A stretch of 59,313 nt of DNA, from positions 1 through 59,313 of the IMG/VR virus record IMGVR_UViG_3300037558_001138; one strand, 5' to 3'. The notes under the pieces are model-generated. The model was given only the letters and a program-made list of their open reading frames with translations. It ran no database searches and had not been told where the DNA came from. Below, one piece after another: positions 42,780-56,300 of the stretch. Every line of letters starts with the position of its first letter. Position 1 is the first letter of the stretch. The position numbers were made by a program, and so were the translations under genes. This stretch comes from a virus.

Positions 42780-44306
42780 ATGGCTGTTAATTTACCTAAG
42801 TCAATGCAGTTTGTAGAGTACAAGCCTTCTATGGTTGGTATTCCTACTCAATCTGCAGCGCGGTATTATGATCGCTTAGATAGAGAAGCTCTTCGTACAG
42901 AAGCGGAATCGAATAAAATTCGTGAAACTCTTGCTAATCACACTGCAATCGCTAGTGAAGGAGATAAACCTTACTTAAACGATTTGCTCGGTAAAGTTGA
43001 GGGCATTGTTGAGCAAGCTTCTACTGAGAAAAACTTGCCCGGATATGCCAAACAGATTCGTAAGCTGGTGGGGGACATTAACGGTTCGCCGGAATATGCT
43101 ACAGTTCGCAATAACGCACGTTTAGCAGAAGAGTATCGTAAAACAGATATGGATTTATCTACAAAGTATGGCAGAGAAAACATTGTACAAAGCGGTGACA
43201 ATCCTAGTAATTTTTCTTCTTTTGGCCCCAATGGTGAGTTGCGTCAGTTCCAAGGATTTGCTACACAGCGACCAGATTACTTAAAAGGTATGGATGATGT
43301 GTATATGAAAAATGTAGACATTGTCGGTTCTCAAGGGGCAATGGAAAAATTTGTTGACGACGGCTTGGCTTTGTCTAACTATCGAGAAACTCCTGAAGGC
43401 CGGGTGCACATAAATGAAATTTCTCAGCAAATGACAGGCATGCCTTTTGATAGGCTACCTGCAGTTCAAAATGAGCAAGGTGAGTATGTGGTAGGTCCTG
43501 AAGGTGTTGCAGTCATGGAAAAAATGAATGACTTGTTAAAGGATGCAGGCTCGCGATATATCAAAACTAAAGCTGTTAAAACTGCTATGGACTCGGGTGG
43601 GCAGTATGAGAACTTAAAGAATAAAGGCATTATTAGTAGTGGTATTGCTAACGTGTCCCTTACAGATGGTACAGATGCAGCAGATCAAACTATTGCTGTT
43701 TTTGACGACCGGGTAAAAAATACAGAGTTAGACGACCAGCTAGTATCATTGGTAGCAAGTGACCCGACAGTGTCCTTGTACGCTAACGCTAGTGGCGGTA
43801 AAGATGGTTTTGAGCGGGGTGCTGGCATACAGTCCAATCAAATTATAGGGTCAAAACTTACAAGTGGTATAGGACCTAATGGTTATCCTCTTATTCAAGT
43901 AGAGTACAACAATAGAGTTGCAGGTAAAGGAAGCGAACAAGGGATAGGGTACTATGAAGCATCTCCAGAAGATGTTCCGTTTATCCAACAAAGCTTGAAT
44001 GGTACGCTTATGCAATTACGTAGTTCTTCTACGACACAAGCGAATCGTATGAGTATGGTACCTGCAATTGCCAATATTTATGACCCTAATTTAAATTCTT
44101 GGATGAAGGGTGAATCAGATGCTGCCCATACTTTTAATAGTCCCAACGGCACAGGGCGAAGCATGGAGGTTAGAAAGGTAGCAACTGGATATGCTGTATA
44201 CGATTCAGAGGGCAATCCGTTGACTAAAAATGGTAAGCCATTTATTGCTACATCGGAAAATACATTACGTAATTTTATCGGGACTTCAATTGTTAACCAG
44301 TTTTAA
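42780..44306 (+). CDS. internal virion (cargo) protein, unknown function
   Basis: A 508-residue protein starting MAVNLPKSMQFVEYKPSMVG. The first 140 residues are helical and charged (YYDRLDREALRTEAESNKIR). The middle is mixed, with a GGQYENLKNKGIISSGIANV segment, and the last 100 residues are beta-rich (MEVRKVATGYAVYDSEGNPL). No catalytic motif is seen. It lies between the hydrolase-like cargo gene and the giant polyprotein gene, 5 bases after one and 11 before the other, so co-packaging and ejection is the likely role. Confidence 0.55.
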   Translation: MAVNLPKSMQFVEYKPSMVGIPTQSAARYYDRLDREALRTEAESNKIRETLANHTAIASEGDKPYLNDLLGKVEGIVEQASTEKNLPGYAKQIRKLVGDINGSPEYATVRNNARLAEEYRKTDMDLSTKYGRENIVQSGDNPSNFSSFGPNGELRQFQGFATQRPDYLKGMDDVYMKNVDIVGSQGAMEKFVDDGLALSNYRETPEGRVHINEISQQMTGMPFDRLPAVQNEQGEYVVGPEGVAVMEKMNDLLKDAGSRYIKTKAVKTAMDSGGQYENLKNKGIISSGIANVSLTDGTDAADQTIAVFDDRVKNTELDDQLVSLVASDPTVSLYANASGGKDGFERGAGIQSNQIIGSKLTSGIGPNGYPLIQVEYNNRVAGKGSEQGIGYYEASPEDVPFIQQSLNGTLMQLRSSSTTQANRMSMVPAIANIYDPNLNSWMKGESDAAHTFNSPNGTGRSMEVRKVATGYAVYDSEGNPLTKNGKPFIATSENTLRNFIGTSIVNQF

Positions 44307-44317
44307 TAAAACATATT

Positions 44318-47300
44318 ATGGCGGAGGAAAACCAAAAGCCGGTCAACCTGGGCGATCTAGGTACGGCATCATCCTCAGACATTCGCAAAGCTTTAGAAGG
44401 ACAGCCTAGTCCTGTGGAGGCGGATGATTCTGTAGATCCTACACCCCCGACGGAAACGTCTGCTTCGACTCCAGCAGTCGCAGGTACTGATGTTGATGAA
44501 ATTCTAGGTGGGAATGCTTTTAACCTGTCAGAAAAAGAAGACGGGACTTATGAGTTTTTCAATCCTTACGACAGTAATCTAGACGTAGACTTAGATCAGT
44601 TTGAAACGCAACGTCGGCGTGTGTCAGAGGATAGCATGCTTTCTGGCATTTTAAATGGGGTAGAGGGGCTTGAAGAAGGGTTTACCTATGGAGGTATCCA
44701 AGACACTGTAAAACGCAGTGAGGAAGCTCAAGGTGTAGTCAATAAAATGAAGAATGGCTTGACTCAGCTTGTAGCTGATACAGGCATTAATGTAGCTCAA
44801 GGGTTTGGGTCGCTGCTGTATGGGGTTCCTAGTGCTATTGTAAATGGGGACATTACTAAACTTTATGATAATTCTTTAGCTAATAACTTAGATAAGGGCA
44901 CAGAGTTTTTAGACGAGTTCTATAAAATTAAACGAGGTGGGGATCAGAGTACTGGTCAAAAAGCGGCTAACTTTTTATTCGATGACGTAGCGGGTGGTGC
45001 AAGTTTTGTTATGGGTGCTATTGCTACAGAAATGGCATTTACAGCACTTAGTGCGGCTACGTTTGGCGCTGCCGCTCCTGCGCAAGCTGCTGCTACAGCC
45101 GGTCTTGTAGCTCGGGGTACACGCTTAGTACACAAAGCTATGCAAGGGGGCAAGGCTTTAATGTCTGGTAGTTTGGTAGATGATGCGCTAAGGGCTAGCC
45201 GAGCTTTAGGAGCTAAAGCTACTAGGGAAGGTGCGTCTGCTGCCTTACAAACTGCGGCTCAAGCTGCTCGTACTCCTATGGCTATGCAGGCAGCTGCTCG
45301 TGTTTCGCGACAACTTATTACAGGCGCTTCGATGGAGTCAGGTATGGAAGCGCGACATATGCTTAATGCCGCAGTCGAGAATCAAAAACATCAGTACGAA
45401 GATCTAAACGGCAAAGGTTCATTTACTGAAGAAATGTCTGGTCAATTTCGCGAGGAAATTAGCGGATACGCAGATGGGGTTTTTGGTACTAACATGGCTT
45501 TAGTTGGAGCATCTAACATGTTAATGTTCCCAAAGCTTTTTGGGGTCGGACTTCGCAAAGGCATGAGTACCGCTAAGTTTATTGACACAAGTAAACTTTC
45601 ACAAAGAGCACGAGCGCGTCTAGCTAAAAATATGGGCGTAGTAGAAGGTAAGTTACCTCGTATGGTAGATGCTGCTAGGGGCAATACTATGGGACGTATT
45701 GTTGGACGAGGAGGTCAGATTGGGCGGGTAACTGCAGCCAATACTAAAAATGCTTTATATGAAGGCTTTATTGAGGAGGGTGGACAAGGAGCTATCAGCC
45801 GCTCTACCGAGGACTATATCTCTAAACGTTATGATCCAAAAGGGGTAGAAGGCACAGTTAGATTTGCCGATAGCTTTTTAGAAGGGCTAAAGGGAAGCTA
45901 CACGACCAAAGACGGCTTTAAGGAAATTGGTATTGGAATGCTTTTAGCGTTTACCGGTGTTCCTATGTATGCGCGTAATCAGAGTACGACTGCTTCATCT
46001 GAAAGCGAAACAGCAGGTAAGCCTGAAAAGAAGTGGAAGTGGCAAATGATGGGGGGCTATGCGGATCAGCGAAATGCGTTGATAGCTCAGGATAAAAATA
46101 TGGATGCCATTATTGCTTTATCTGAAAAGCATGGAGATGTCGGGGGCATACTGAAAGCAGAAATTTCTAATATGAATAGACAGAATGTCTTGCAGTCTGA
46201 GCAAGACGTTTCTATCCAAGAAGGGAGGTTTAAAGAAGCGAAAGATGCAGAAGCTGAAATGATCTTTTCGCATGCTGCAACCAAAGTCGTTACAGGTCGG
46301 TATGAGCAATCTATTGAGGAAGCTCAGCAGGTAATGGATGAGATGACAGATGAGGAGTTGCGCGAGCAGCTAGGGCCTGATGCAAAAAATATGACGGGGG
46401 AAGACCTGCGTACTCACCGTAATAAAGCTATGGAAAGCTACCGTGCTCGGATGGACCGTGCACGCCAGGCATACGAGAGAGCTGGGGAGGTATATCGCGG
46501 TGCTGATCCCGATATCCATACTGGAGTTGCGCACATGCTTTACATGGTTCAAGAGAAGGATGCTCGTGAAAAAAAGATTGCAGAAGAAATGGCGGGGGCT
46601 ATTGAAGGCATGAATGAGGGTCAGATTCTTGATTTTATGCAAGCCACCAGAGACTTGAATAATAGAGATGAAGTACTTGGCGAACTCCTTACTTTAATCA
46701 ATCGTCGTAAAGACATTGATAAACAACTTGCGACTAAAAAGTCACGGGGTATTATTAAAAATATTGACCCTAAAAAGCAAGAGGCACGAGATGCTGAAGT
46801 AGCGATTTTGCAGGAATCTCAGCAGGAGAACTTAGACGCCATGCAACGTCTAATGGATGTCATGTCAACAGCTAATAATGTTGATCGTAATAAGTATGAT
46901 TTTTCTAGTGTAGACTTCTTAGAGGGTTTAGCTCTCTTGCACCAAGAAATCCAGTTGCAACAAACTCAAGGACAGGGTATTCAGAAAGCAGACATTGAAC
47001 AACTGTATGCAGACTTGCAAGCAGTTTCTGCTGACAGAATGGAGCTTATCAATAATTACAATGACTTTATTAGTCCCGGAGGTGTTCAGCGTTTTGAAGC
47101 GCGAATGATTGGGTCTATTGAGCGATTGGCAGATATGTCTCCTGAAGAACGCAAGGAATCTCGTCAAGAGGCTGCTGCAAAAGAAGATGCAGAAGCCACA
47201 ACCCCAGACTCTTCGGATACTCCTCAAGCACCAGCTGAAGAAACTCCAGCAGCTCAAAGTTCTGACCCTACTGTACCGGGTACTCCACCAACTGATGACG

Positions 47301-50300
47301 GATCAGGTTCTTTTGAAGCGCCTCCTGGTTCAGACGTAGGTCCGGATACTGCGGGATTTGGGTTTCCTGACCCAACTCCAGGTAATGTGGGCGTTCCAAA
47401 AGGCGTTCCAGGTAATATGGGACTTGGAGAGCAAGGCACTGTAGCAGCTCCAACTGAGGTTCCTACAACAGAGCCTGCGCAACAACCTGCACGATCGGGT
47501 GTTGGCGAGGTATCTTTTCAATTTACCAACGCTAACAATAGCACTGAATCCAATGGCAAAAGCCCATTAAATGAGAAGTACTTAGCAGGGTTGAAGAAAG
47601 TAATTTCTGGGCTACCTGTAGGGACTGCTCTTGTAGCTTCACAAAATCCAGATGGTAAATTTAGCATTACTGCGGACGGCGTGCTTTTAGCAGAAGTTAA
47701 AACTTTGCCTACTGCAATTAGGAATCTCTTGAAAACAGAGTCTTCTGTGCAGCTGGTTACTACTTCAGAAGTAGGGCGCAAGTTCGTTGGCGGAGAGGCT
47801 GTAAATGAAATTATAGACGGGGAACTTGTTTCGGCAACCCGAAAGAAAGGACAACCAGCTGTAGAAAGTAGAGTTAACAAAGTTCTACCAAACGGTGCTC
47901 AGGATATTAAAGGCATGAATATTATGCCTAATACACACCATGAGTTATTAGACGTGGCAGGTGTAGACCCTATGGGTAATGTGCAGAAGGTTACTCCGGA
48001 TGCTCGATTTGCGGGAAACCTCTTAGTGTCAACTGTAGATTCTGCAAGCAAGCAGGAAGCTTGGCATTCAGTTCAGCTGGATGCTATGGGGTCAAAACGT
48101 GCTAATCAAATAGTAGACTTAATTGATGCTTTCAATCAGTTTGCGGTTAGCAGAGATGCCATGACTCCAGAACAGGTGCAGCTTCTTAAGACATTTGCAG
48201 ATGCTGCTGATATTAATTTAGATAAGCCTACTTCAGAAGTAGCAAAGCGTATGCGAGGCGAGTTGCGTAGTATGTTAGGAGTCCCCTATGTAAGTAATCA
48301 ACGCAAGAAGTTAAAAAAGTCCATTAGCAATCCTAGTGCTCGTAGGCCTTTGCTTGCAATAGAACCGTTAGGCAAAAAGCAAGAGGGTATCCAACTCATG
48401 AGTTTGCATATGGGAGAAGAGAACCATTCCCACGATAAAGCAGGCAACCGTGTTAGTGCTGGTTCTAAGATTGCTGCCATCCACTTAGCCTCGCACCGAT
48501 TAAATGCTTCGACGCAGGGTAACGTACTAGTTGCAGATGGGGATGGCAATTTTGAGGCTGTAGAGATGCGTGACATGGTAGACCGTTTTGGTAGCTTTTC
48601 CTACCGCATGCCCTTTGTAGTAGATGGTAAAATTTATAATACTCAGTTCTCTACTGTAGAGGTAGGTCTAGAGCCTATGGTTCCGGTTCCTACTGACCCT
48701 CGTACAGATAGGGCAGAAGTAGAAGCTCCAACTGCTGATCCAGCTCTTTTTATCGATTTAGATACTCTGCCTACAGACCTATCAAACTTTACTTTAGATA
48801 CAGATGATTATTTACCTTCTTCCTCACAGGATGCTGCTTCTACAGATCCTATGGAACGAGCAGGGGCTTTGTATGAAGTTCCTGGGCTAACATCGCGCCA
48901 GCTAAAAGATGGGTTAAATTTTAGTACTGGGGTAATGGCTCGTGCTTTCTCAACGCACCTGCGTACAAAAAACCGTTACAAGCCTGTATCGCCAGACTAC
49001 TTACGCCGTACGGTAAAGGGGTACTTAGAAGCGCAACTTGCTCATTATAAATCTTTGAAGCAAGAAGGTCCGGTTGTACAGATTGTTGAGGCTCATGAAG
49101 CCTATCTCAGTGATAAGAACTTTAATCCGTTGATGGATTTAGCTATGGTTTCGTTACTGAACCAGGCAGAGGGTAGTGTGCGGTTACGGGGCAAAGGCGG
49201 CTTGGAGGAAGCTTTAAAAAATATTGGTAGTTCAGATCCGTCTGCAGCAGAATTAGATGAGGCTAGTCAAGCAGAAAGGGAGTCGAACCCTATGGCTGCA
49301 TTTGATGAGAATTTTGCTTTTGGAGTGGACCCTAATAGCACTTTGCGTTTAGAGTCAAAGCTCTTACTTATGGGGTTAGTAGATAAATATGGTGTTAGCG
49401 CAAACTCTTTGGGACTTGCAGGTCAGAAGTTTATCAACTCAAAAGATTTACAGTCTAAACTAAGTTCTGTTCTTGCAGGTGTTGACCCTAGCTATGATAA
49501 AGTTAAAGAACGTTTAGAAGAGTATGTAGCTACTTTTCCCCAGTTCCAATCTGTTTTAGATACTCTAAGCGATCAGTATGCGTTAAGTAGTTTACCTCCG
49601 GGTTTAAAAGCAAACTCTACTGCTAAAGAGTACGCTAAAATTCAAAAGCGTGCCTTGTCTGTCCAAGACATGATACGCAATCAGTTTGTTGTCTTTGCAT
49701 CAAAAGAGTCAACAACGTTTGATAGCGCTACTATCGTTAAGGCAAAAGCCCAGAATGACCCTAATGGTACACCTGCTGAGATTAAAATTTGGAATAGCAA
49801 CTCTCGTAATATGCGGGAGCATGTAGGTAATGACATGCGTTCTACATTAATAGAACGAGGGTTTTTTGACTTAGAGGGAAAACCAGTAAAATCTAAGTTT
49901 AAGGCTGCTTATGATCAGCTTATTAAAATTTCTGAATTGCCTAAGCCAGATCAAGCTAAGGCTTTAGCTGCTGTGCTTAAAAAAGAATTTGGCATTGCTG
50001 TTCCAGTAGTTGCTTTAACGAGCGCAAACCTGACAAAGACTAAAAAGGGCGCCCCTGTATTTAAAGGCATTGAGAAAAGTTTAAATAATCCTAAGAGTCA
50101 GGCAGGAGTATTTGGGCGCTTTAGAAATGCTTTGGGAGTACTGTCAAAGAAAGACCTTCCTTTAGAAGATATGATCAGTGATACTGATGGATATGGCAAA
50201 GATTTGATTAATTTCTTTGTAGGGCTAGCAGACTATAGAGAAAACTTTATTCAAAATAGTAGCAAGGATGGTGACAATAAAGTTCGGTACCAGTTTAGTG

Positions 50301-53300
50301 CCCCTAAACTAATTCATCAAATCCTGCGTGATATAAAAGCTGGAGCTGTACAAGACCCTTTAAGCGTTTTGCTTGGTAAGCGGTTTGCTCAGCTAAGTCA
50401 AGAAAACCAGCGGCTGATTGGTTTAACTTATCTCAGCGGCATTAAACAGGATAAAGGCAGAGAACGCAACTTCCACGCAATGCAGGTGGGAGATAACATT
50501 ATGGCTCAGCTTGCTTTTTACGGCAATCGAAATACTTTCACTCAAAAGAACTCTCGCGGTGAAGTAGTTATGGTGTCGAAGTTTTTGATGCCAACACTAG
50601 CAGATAAACAAACAATGCCTATTCTGCAGGCGCCTGCTATGAGCGCAAAACAAGCAGGTATTGTTTTAAATGAGTCTGTGAAAGACAAGGCATGGGAGTC
50701 GCTTAAGTTCAAGGATGTAGTACCCAATGTAAAGGGAGCATATCAAGGAACTTTGAAAGATAGCATTGATCTTGAGGTAGATCGTATTATGAGTATTCAA
50801 TCAGGTAACACTGAGGGAATGACTGCTGCACAACGTGTGGCGGTAGGCTTTGTGATGATGCCCGGTTTAAATGGTTTAGCAGAAGCTTTTGTTGAGGGGA
50901 AGATTAGTCGGGCAGACTTTAGGGATAAAGTTCACAGTAAGGCTGTAGGAATGTTTGAAGAAGCTATGGATGCAGATATCCAGCATATGCTTCGTGAAAC
51001 GAAGGGTACTATTTGGGAGGAAACAACTAAAAGAGATGGCCCTAAAACGATTGGCAAATTAAATCAGTTTAATGCTTCTAAAGGAAGGAGGAATACGCCG
51101 TCAGACTTTGTCAGGATGCATGTTGCTCCTGGTTTAGATTCTGTAAATAAGGGAGGTATGCATAAGGTTGCTTTTGTAGCTTACCTCGCTAAGTATTCTA
51201 TGGATAGCTTAAATGTCCGCACTGGTATCATCATGGATACTATGGGCGATCCGGGGGCCTTTGTAAAAACTGACAAGGACACGGGTAAGATTAAGCAGGC
51301 TAAAACAGCTACTAATTTAGGTAAGCGCTTTGCTTCTCTTATCGCACCAGGTACTTCTATCCCGTTTGTTTCTTTTAACGACCGGAATGGTAATCCAGTA
51401 TCTAATGAAGCGGTGAACTTCTTGGTTATTCCTTCTCGCATAGTATCAAAAGCAACACATTATGACTACCTAGAAAAGATTGGGCAGTCTGCTGATGAGT
51501 TGTCTATGCAAGAGCATTACGATAGTGCAGATGCTGCAGAGTATACAACTGTAGAAGAACACTTAGGTATTCTTTATGCTCAAGGTAAAATTTCAAGCTT
51601 TGAGTTAGAGGGTATCCTAGGTAAGATTGCTAAGGGTAAAAAGCTAGAGAAGGCAGAGCTTGCTTGGTTTCAGCCTATGAAACCTGTAACTACAGCGCGT
51701 GTGGGAAATCACATGTTGTATGTAAAGAGCGCTTCTTTTCCGTTAGTACCCCAATTAACCCAGGGCACAGAGCTAGATAAACTGCGAGTGTTTATGGAAG
51801 GCAACAATGTCCAGCGTGCTGCATACGATAGTGCAGTAAAGTTGGGCAATGAGTGGGCAGATCCAAATGACAAACAAGCTACAGAAGATGAGAAAATGAT
51901 TCCTGTGCATGAAGGTGCTAATGTCGTAATTGATGAAGAGCCTTTACGTATGCGCGTGATTCGTAATGTGAATCGGAAGTATATGCGTATCCAGCAAGAG
52001 GTACCCACAAGCAAGACGAATGAAAAGGTACACGGTTCTCAAGTAGCTAAGCTGCTTCTTGTGGATCTTATTGATGCAAAGTTCGAGTTGAATGGGGAAT
52101 CTTTGACTGGGCGTGATATGCATGGGAAGTACTTGCAAGCACGTAGAGATGAGCAAGATGCTCGCTTGCGGTTATTTTCAGAGCGTTATGGGTTGACTAT
52201 TGATAAGGAAAATAACCTATATCATACCCCAGAATCGAAGCAAAAGTTTGCTGAACGTATTCAAGAAGAAGGCATTAGTAGGGGCTATGGTCCAAATGAA
52301 TTGGCACACCTTTACTTTGACGATAAGCTAAATGCTTTTACAACTCCTTTAGAAGCAGGACCTAGCTCAGAGCGTATTGAGAACCTTATTAAAAGCATTG
52401 TCTTTAGTGAGGTATATGAACCTAGTATTGAAGGCTTTAGCGGCCCTATACGTCCAGAAGTAGGCCTGAAGACGCTTGATGATAAGCTTGTTGACCAAAG
52501 TGATATCATGTGGCTTAAGAAAGGGGGCAAAAAGATTTTCAAGGGTAATAAGCTGAAGGTTGCTAAGAAAGGGCAGCTGGACCAGATCATTATGCCGTGG
52601 AAATACAAGGCATCCCTTGAGAAGTACATGGATGATGACGGTAATATTAATGCAGATGAGTTGCCACCAGAGTTGCTGAAGACTTTCGCCTACCGTATCC
52701 CCGGCCAGCGTAAGAGTTCTTCGGCTGCTTTTGAGATTGTAGGGTTCTTGCCTGCAGAGTATGGAGATACTTTAATTGTAAATGAAGAGTTGGTAGGACG
52801 CGTTGGGCAAGACTATGACATTGATAAAATGTTTGGGTTCTTGTACTCGATTGAGCAGGCAGAAGATGGTATTATTTCTATAAATAGAGGAGACGATACT
52901 ACCAAGAATCGGTTAGCAAAGGCTCGCAATGAGCAGGTTGATATTTATATCGCTTCTATGGAAGCTATCGACATTGCTGTGGAAAGGGCGGTTCATGCTC
53001 CTGTAACCGATGGGTACGCGAATAGTCTTGCGGATCAGATGGACCAGCTTTTGCACGATGATGCTGTTTTAGGATTGCCTATGAGCCAGTCTTATAACTC
53101 TCGTAAAGCAAATGCTGCTCGTAGTGCTAAAAAGTCTATCGGAGTATTTGCTGTTCACAACGTGTTGCATGCGCAGCTTCAGCAATCGTTAGCTGCGAGT
53201 CGCAATGGTGGGATAGAGTATATGCCAGAGGGCTTCGTTACTATTTTATCAAAGCCAGGGGCAGAAAAACCTACAGAGAATACCAATTTCGGGGATATGG

Positions 53301-56300
53301 GTATCCATGATACTTCTTTTATCCTAGATTATAAGAATACACCAGTCGCAGGGAACCGAAGTGATCAGTTTAGCCGTCTTCTAAATCATGCGGTAGACAA
53401 TGAAAACAACGGGTTACTAGACAAGCTAGGTATTACAGAAGATACTTGGTCATTGTGGACAGGTTTAACTCATATGGGCTACAACCAAGAAACAATTGGT
53501 CTTCTTGTAGCCATGCCTGCTGTTCAAGAGTACTTGACTGCTAAGTCACGTAGCCGTCGTTTAGGGGATTCTAAAGAACTAGAAGTAGGAATTTTTATTG
53601 ACCAATATGCCAGACAGCTTGTAGATAGTAAGACTGGTAAGGTAGACTTAGAAAGTATGCCAGCTTTAGACAAAGAGTCTATGCTGGGAATGGCTCAAGG
53701 CGTTTCAGAACTATCTGAAAAAGAGCAATCTATGATGAATTTCCAAGCGTTATTAGCAGTAGACAAGCTTGAAAATCTTAGGAAAGATGTGGCAAAAGTA
53801 CAGAACCATATGCAGCTCGATACTAAGCGTCCAAAAACAATGGTTGCTTTACAGGTAGCTATTGCTAAAATGGAAATGCCTAATAAAACTGAGTCTAATG
53901 GAAATGTGCTGCCTCTGGATGAGGCTATTGGAGCAACAGGTGCGACGGTTAGCGGTCAAGTTTCTGGATTAGTTGCAAATACTGCAATGACTTTGATGAA
54001 TCTGCAGCAAAACATGCTTCCTATGTCGGATGTCATGCAGCTGGTAAAGGACTTCCAAAAAGCAGAGTTATACGATAGCGTTGAGAATAGTATTACCACA
54101 CTTGTAAAGGGGGCAAAAAGTGCTACTTATGCGCTGTTTACTGAAAAGATTTCAGGTAAGACCAGCGAAGAGATTCGTTCTGAAGCTCATGACATTGATA
54201 CAGGCGGCATAGCTACGCGTTTGATTAAAGCTCGTCAGAATAAAGCTGTAGCGAATAACCCCTTTATTAAACAGCTGGTAGCTGTAAATGCGCCTAATAC
54301 TTATCCGCACATAGAATTTCCTGGGGATAGGCAATTGGAGTCAGATCCAATTGAATTACAACGAGCGTTTTTAGATTTACTACGCAGCTCTGATCCGGAA
54401 GTCAAAGCTTTTGCAGAGTATCTAGTATCGTATGCATTAGCTACTAGCGGAGGTCGTTTAAAGGCAAGAGGGTATTTGAAGTATGTACCTGCTGAATACT
54501 TACAGTCAAAAGGTTTAGGAGATACGGTAAATACTGGGGCAATATCAGAAGTCCTTAACAATCCTTCTAAGATTACTGAGATTGTACGCCATAACTCTGA
54601 GTTAGCTCCAAGATTCAATAAATTTTCAGAAGCTGGAATTAAACTAATACAAGGAGTTCCCCATCAACGTGTAGGCAGTGCTTCTTTTAAAGGACATGTA
54701 CGCGTGGGTAATAAGTTATACGCTCCTACAGAAGACCTGCCGGGCCGTGACTTAGATGGTGTAATGGTCCAACAGTTAAAAGTTGTAACTGAGCTAGGGG
54801 ACTATTTAACGGATGAGTACTCTACTCGTTCTCAGCCTAGTGACAAGCTTCCAACTGCGAAACGACCCAAAGGCCCTTCTTTGTCAGAAAGTCCAAATAT
54901 GCCGGTGCAGTACTACGACTCAATTACTGATGCTGTACCGCCAGAAATGGGCAGTTTTCCTGAAGGTGTGACAGGTCCCCCAGCTAATATGGGCTTAGAG
55001 GGGCCTAAGAAAAAAGTGAATGATGAAGTCGTACGATCTGATAACCCAAATAAAATGCCTATGGGCATTAAAGAGTTTTTGGCTATTTCAGAGTTACGTA
55101 ATAACCCTTTCTTACAAGAGTTAGCCAGAACACAGGAAGCGCTGTCTCCTGAAGATCGCGTCACTGTTGTTGTAAGCGACGATTTGCCAGGTAAGGGTAA
55201 GTACAATGCGGGAACAAACACGGTAACTCTGCGCCGTGATATGATAAACGATTCTCGGGCTGTAACGCATGAAATGATTCATGCCTTTACTAGTTTATCT
55301 ATTAAGGTTGTTCAAGGGCAAGCTAAAATTTCTGATCCTAAGAAGAAGGCAGAAATGGAGGCGGCAGTAAACGAGTTGAAGAAACTCTTTAAAATTGTAC
55401 GTAGCCCAGAGTCCATTGCAAAAATGGGGTTGAGCTTTGCAGGTCAGCAACAGGCAATGAGAGGCTATAGAGCTTTCCGTTCTCAAAGAGACGGTAAGAC
55501 TTTAAGTGCCGAAGAGTTGTTGGACGTAGAGTTCTTCAAAGAAAACTTAGATGATTACTACGCTTTTGTAAGCTTAGAGGAGTTTGTAGCAGAGTCGTTT
55601 TCTAACAAAGCTTTTGCTGAAAGAATGTCTAAGCTGTCGTTGAACCGTAATGAAACTTTCATTGACAGGTTTATTGCAGCTGTAAATAAAGCTTTGATGG
55701 CTTTAGGCGTAAACTTTGGTAAAGACACTGAGTTCTTAAGAGAAGTGTATACTGTAAGCATGGGCATAGTAGACATTCAAACAGGCGGTCAGATTGGTTT
55801 GATACCTGGTCAGGATATACCGTCAAGCGATTTGATTGATGGTGTAGCAGCTGCAGACGTTGCCGGACAGAATCTGAGAGGGGTAGATCAGATGCAGGCA
55901 TACAAGGAAAAGCGTATTAGACAGTTTGAGGAATTGAAGAGTCGCTACAATGGTAACAGGGAGTTTGTACGTAGAGTAGAGGCTAGGCTAGTGCAAGAGC
56001 GCAAGGACTTACAAGCGCTTACTGATGATAGTGTAGAGGTAACGCCCGACTATATGCTGTCTGTAGGTCAAAGAGAGCTAGACTTTGCACGTCGCACTAT
56101 TGAGAATGTCGACTCTACTGACCCGCAGATTGACATGGCATTAAGTGCCTTAGAGAATATCTATAGTGTGGTCGAGTTCTACGATAAGAGTAGGGATATA
56201 TTAAGAGACCCTGCGCTGGTGGATGTGGCTACTGCTTTACGTAAAGAAGCATCGGAGTTAAAAGATAACTACTTGGATAAAGCCCGCGATATCTTACGAC

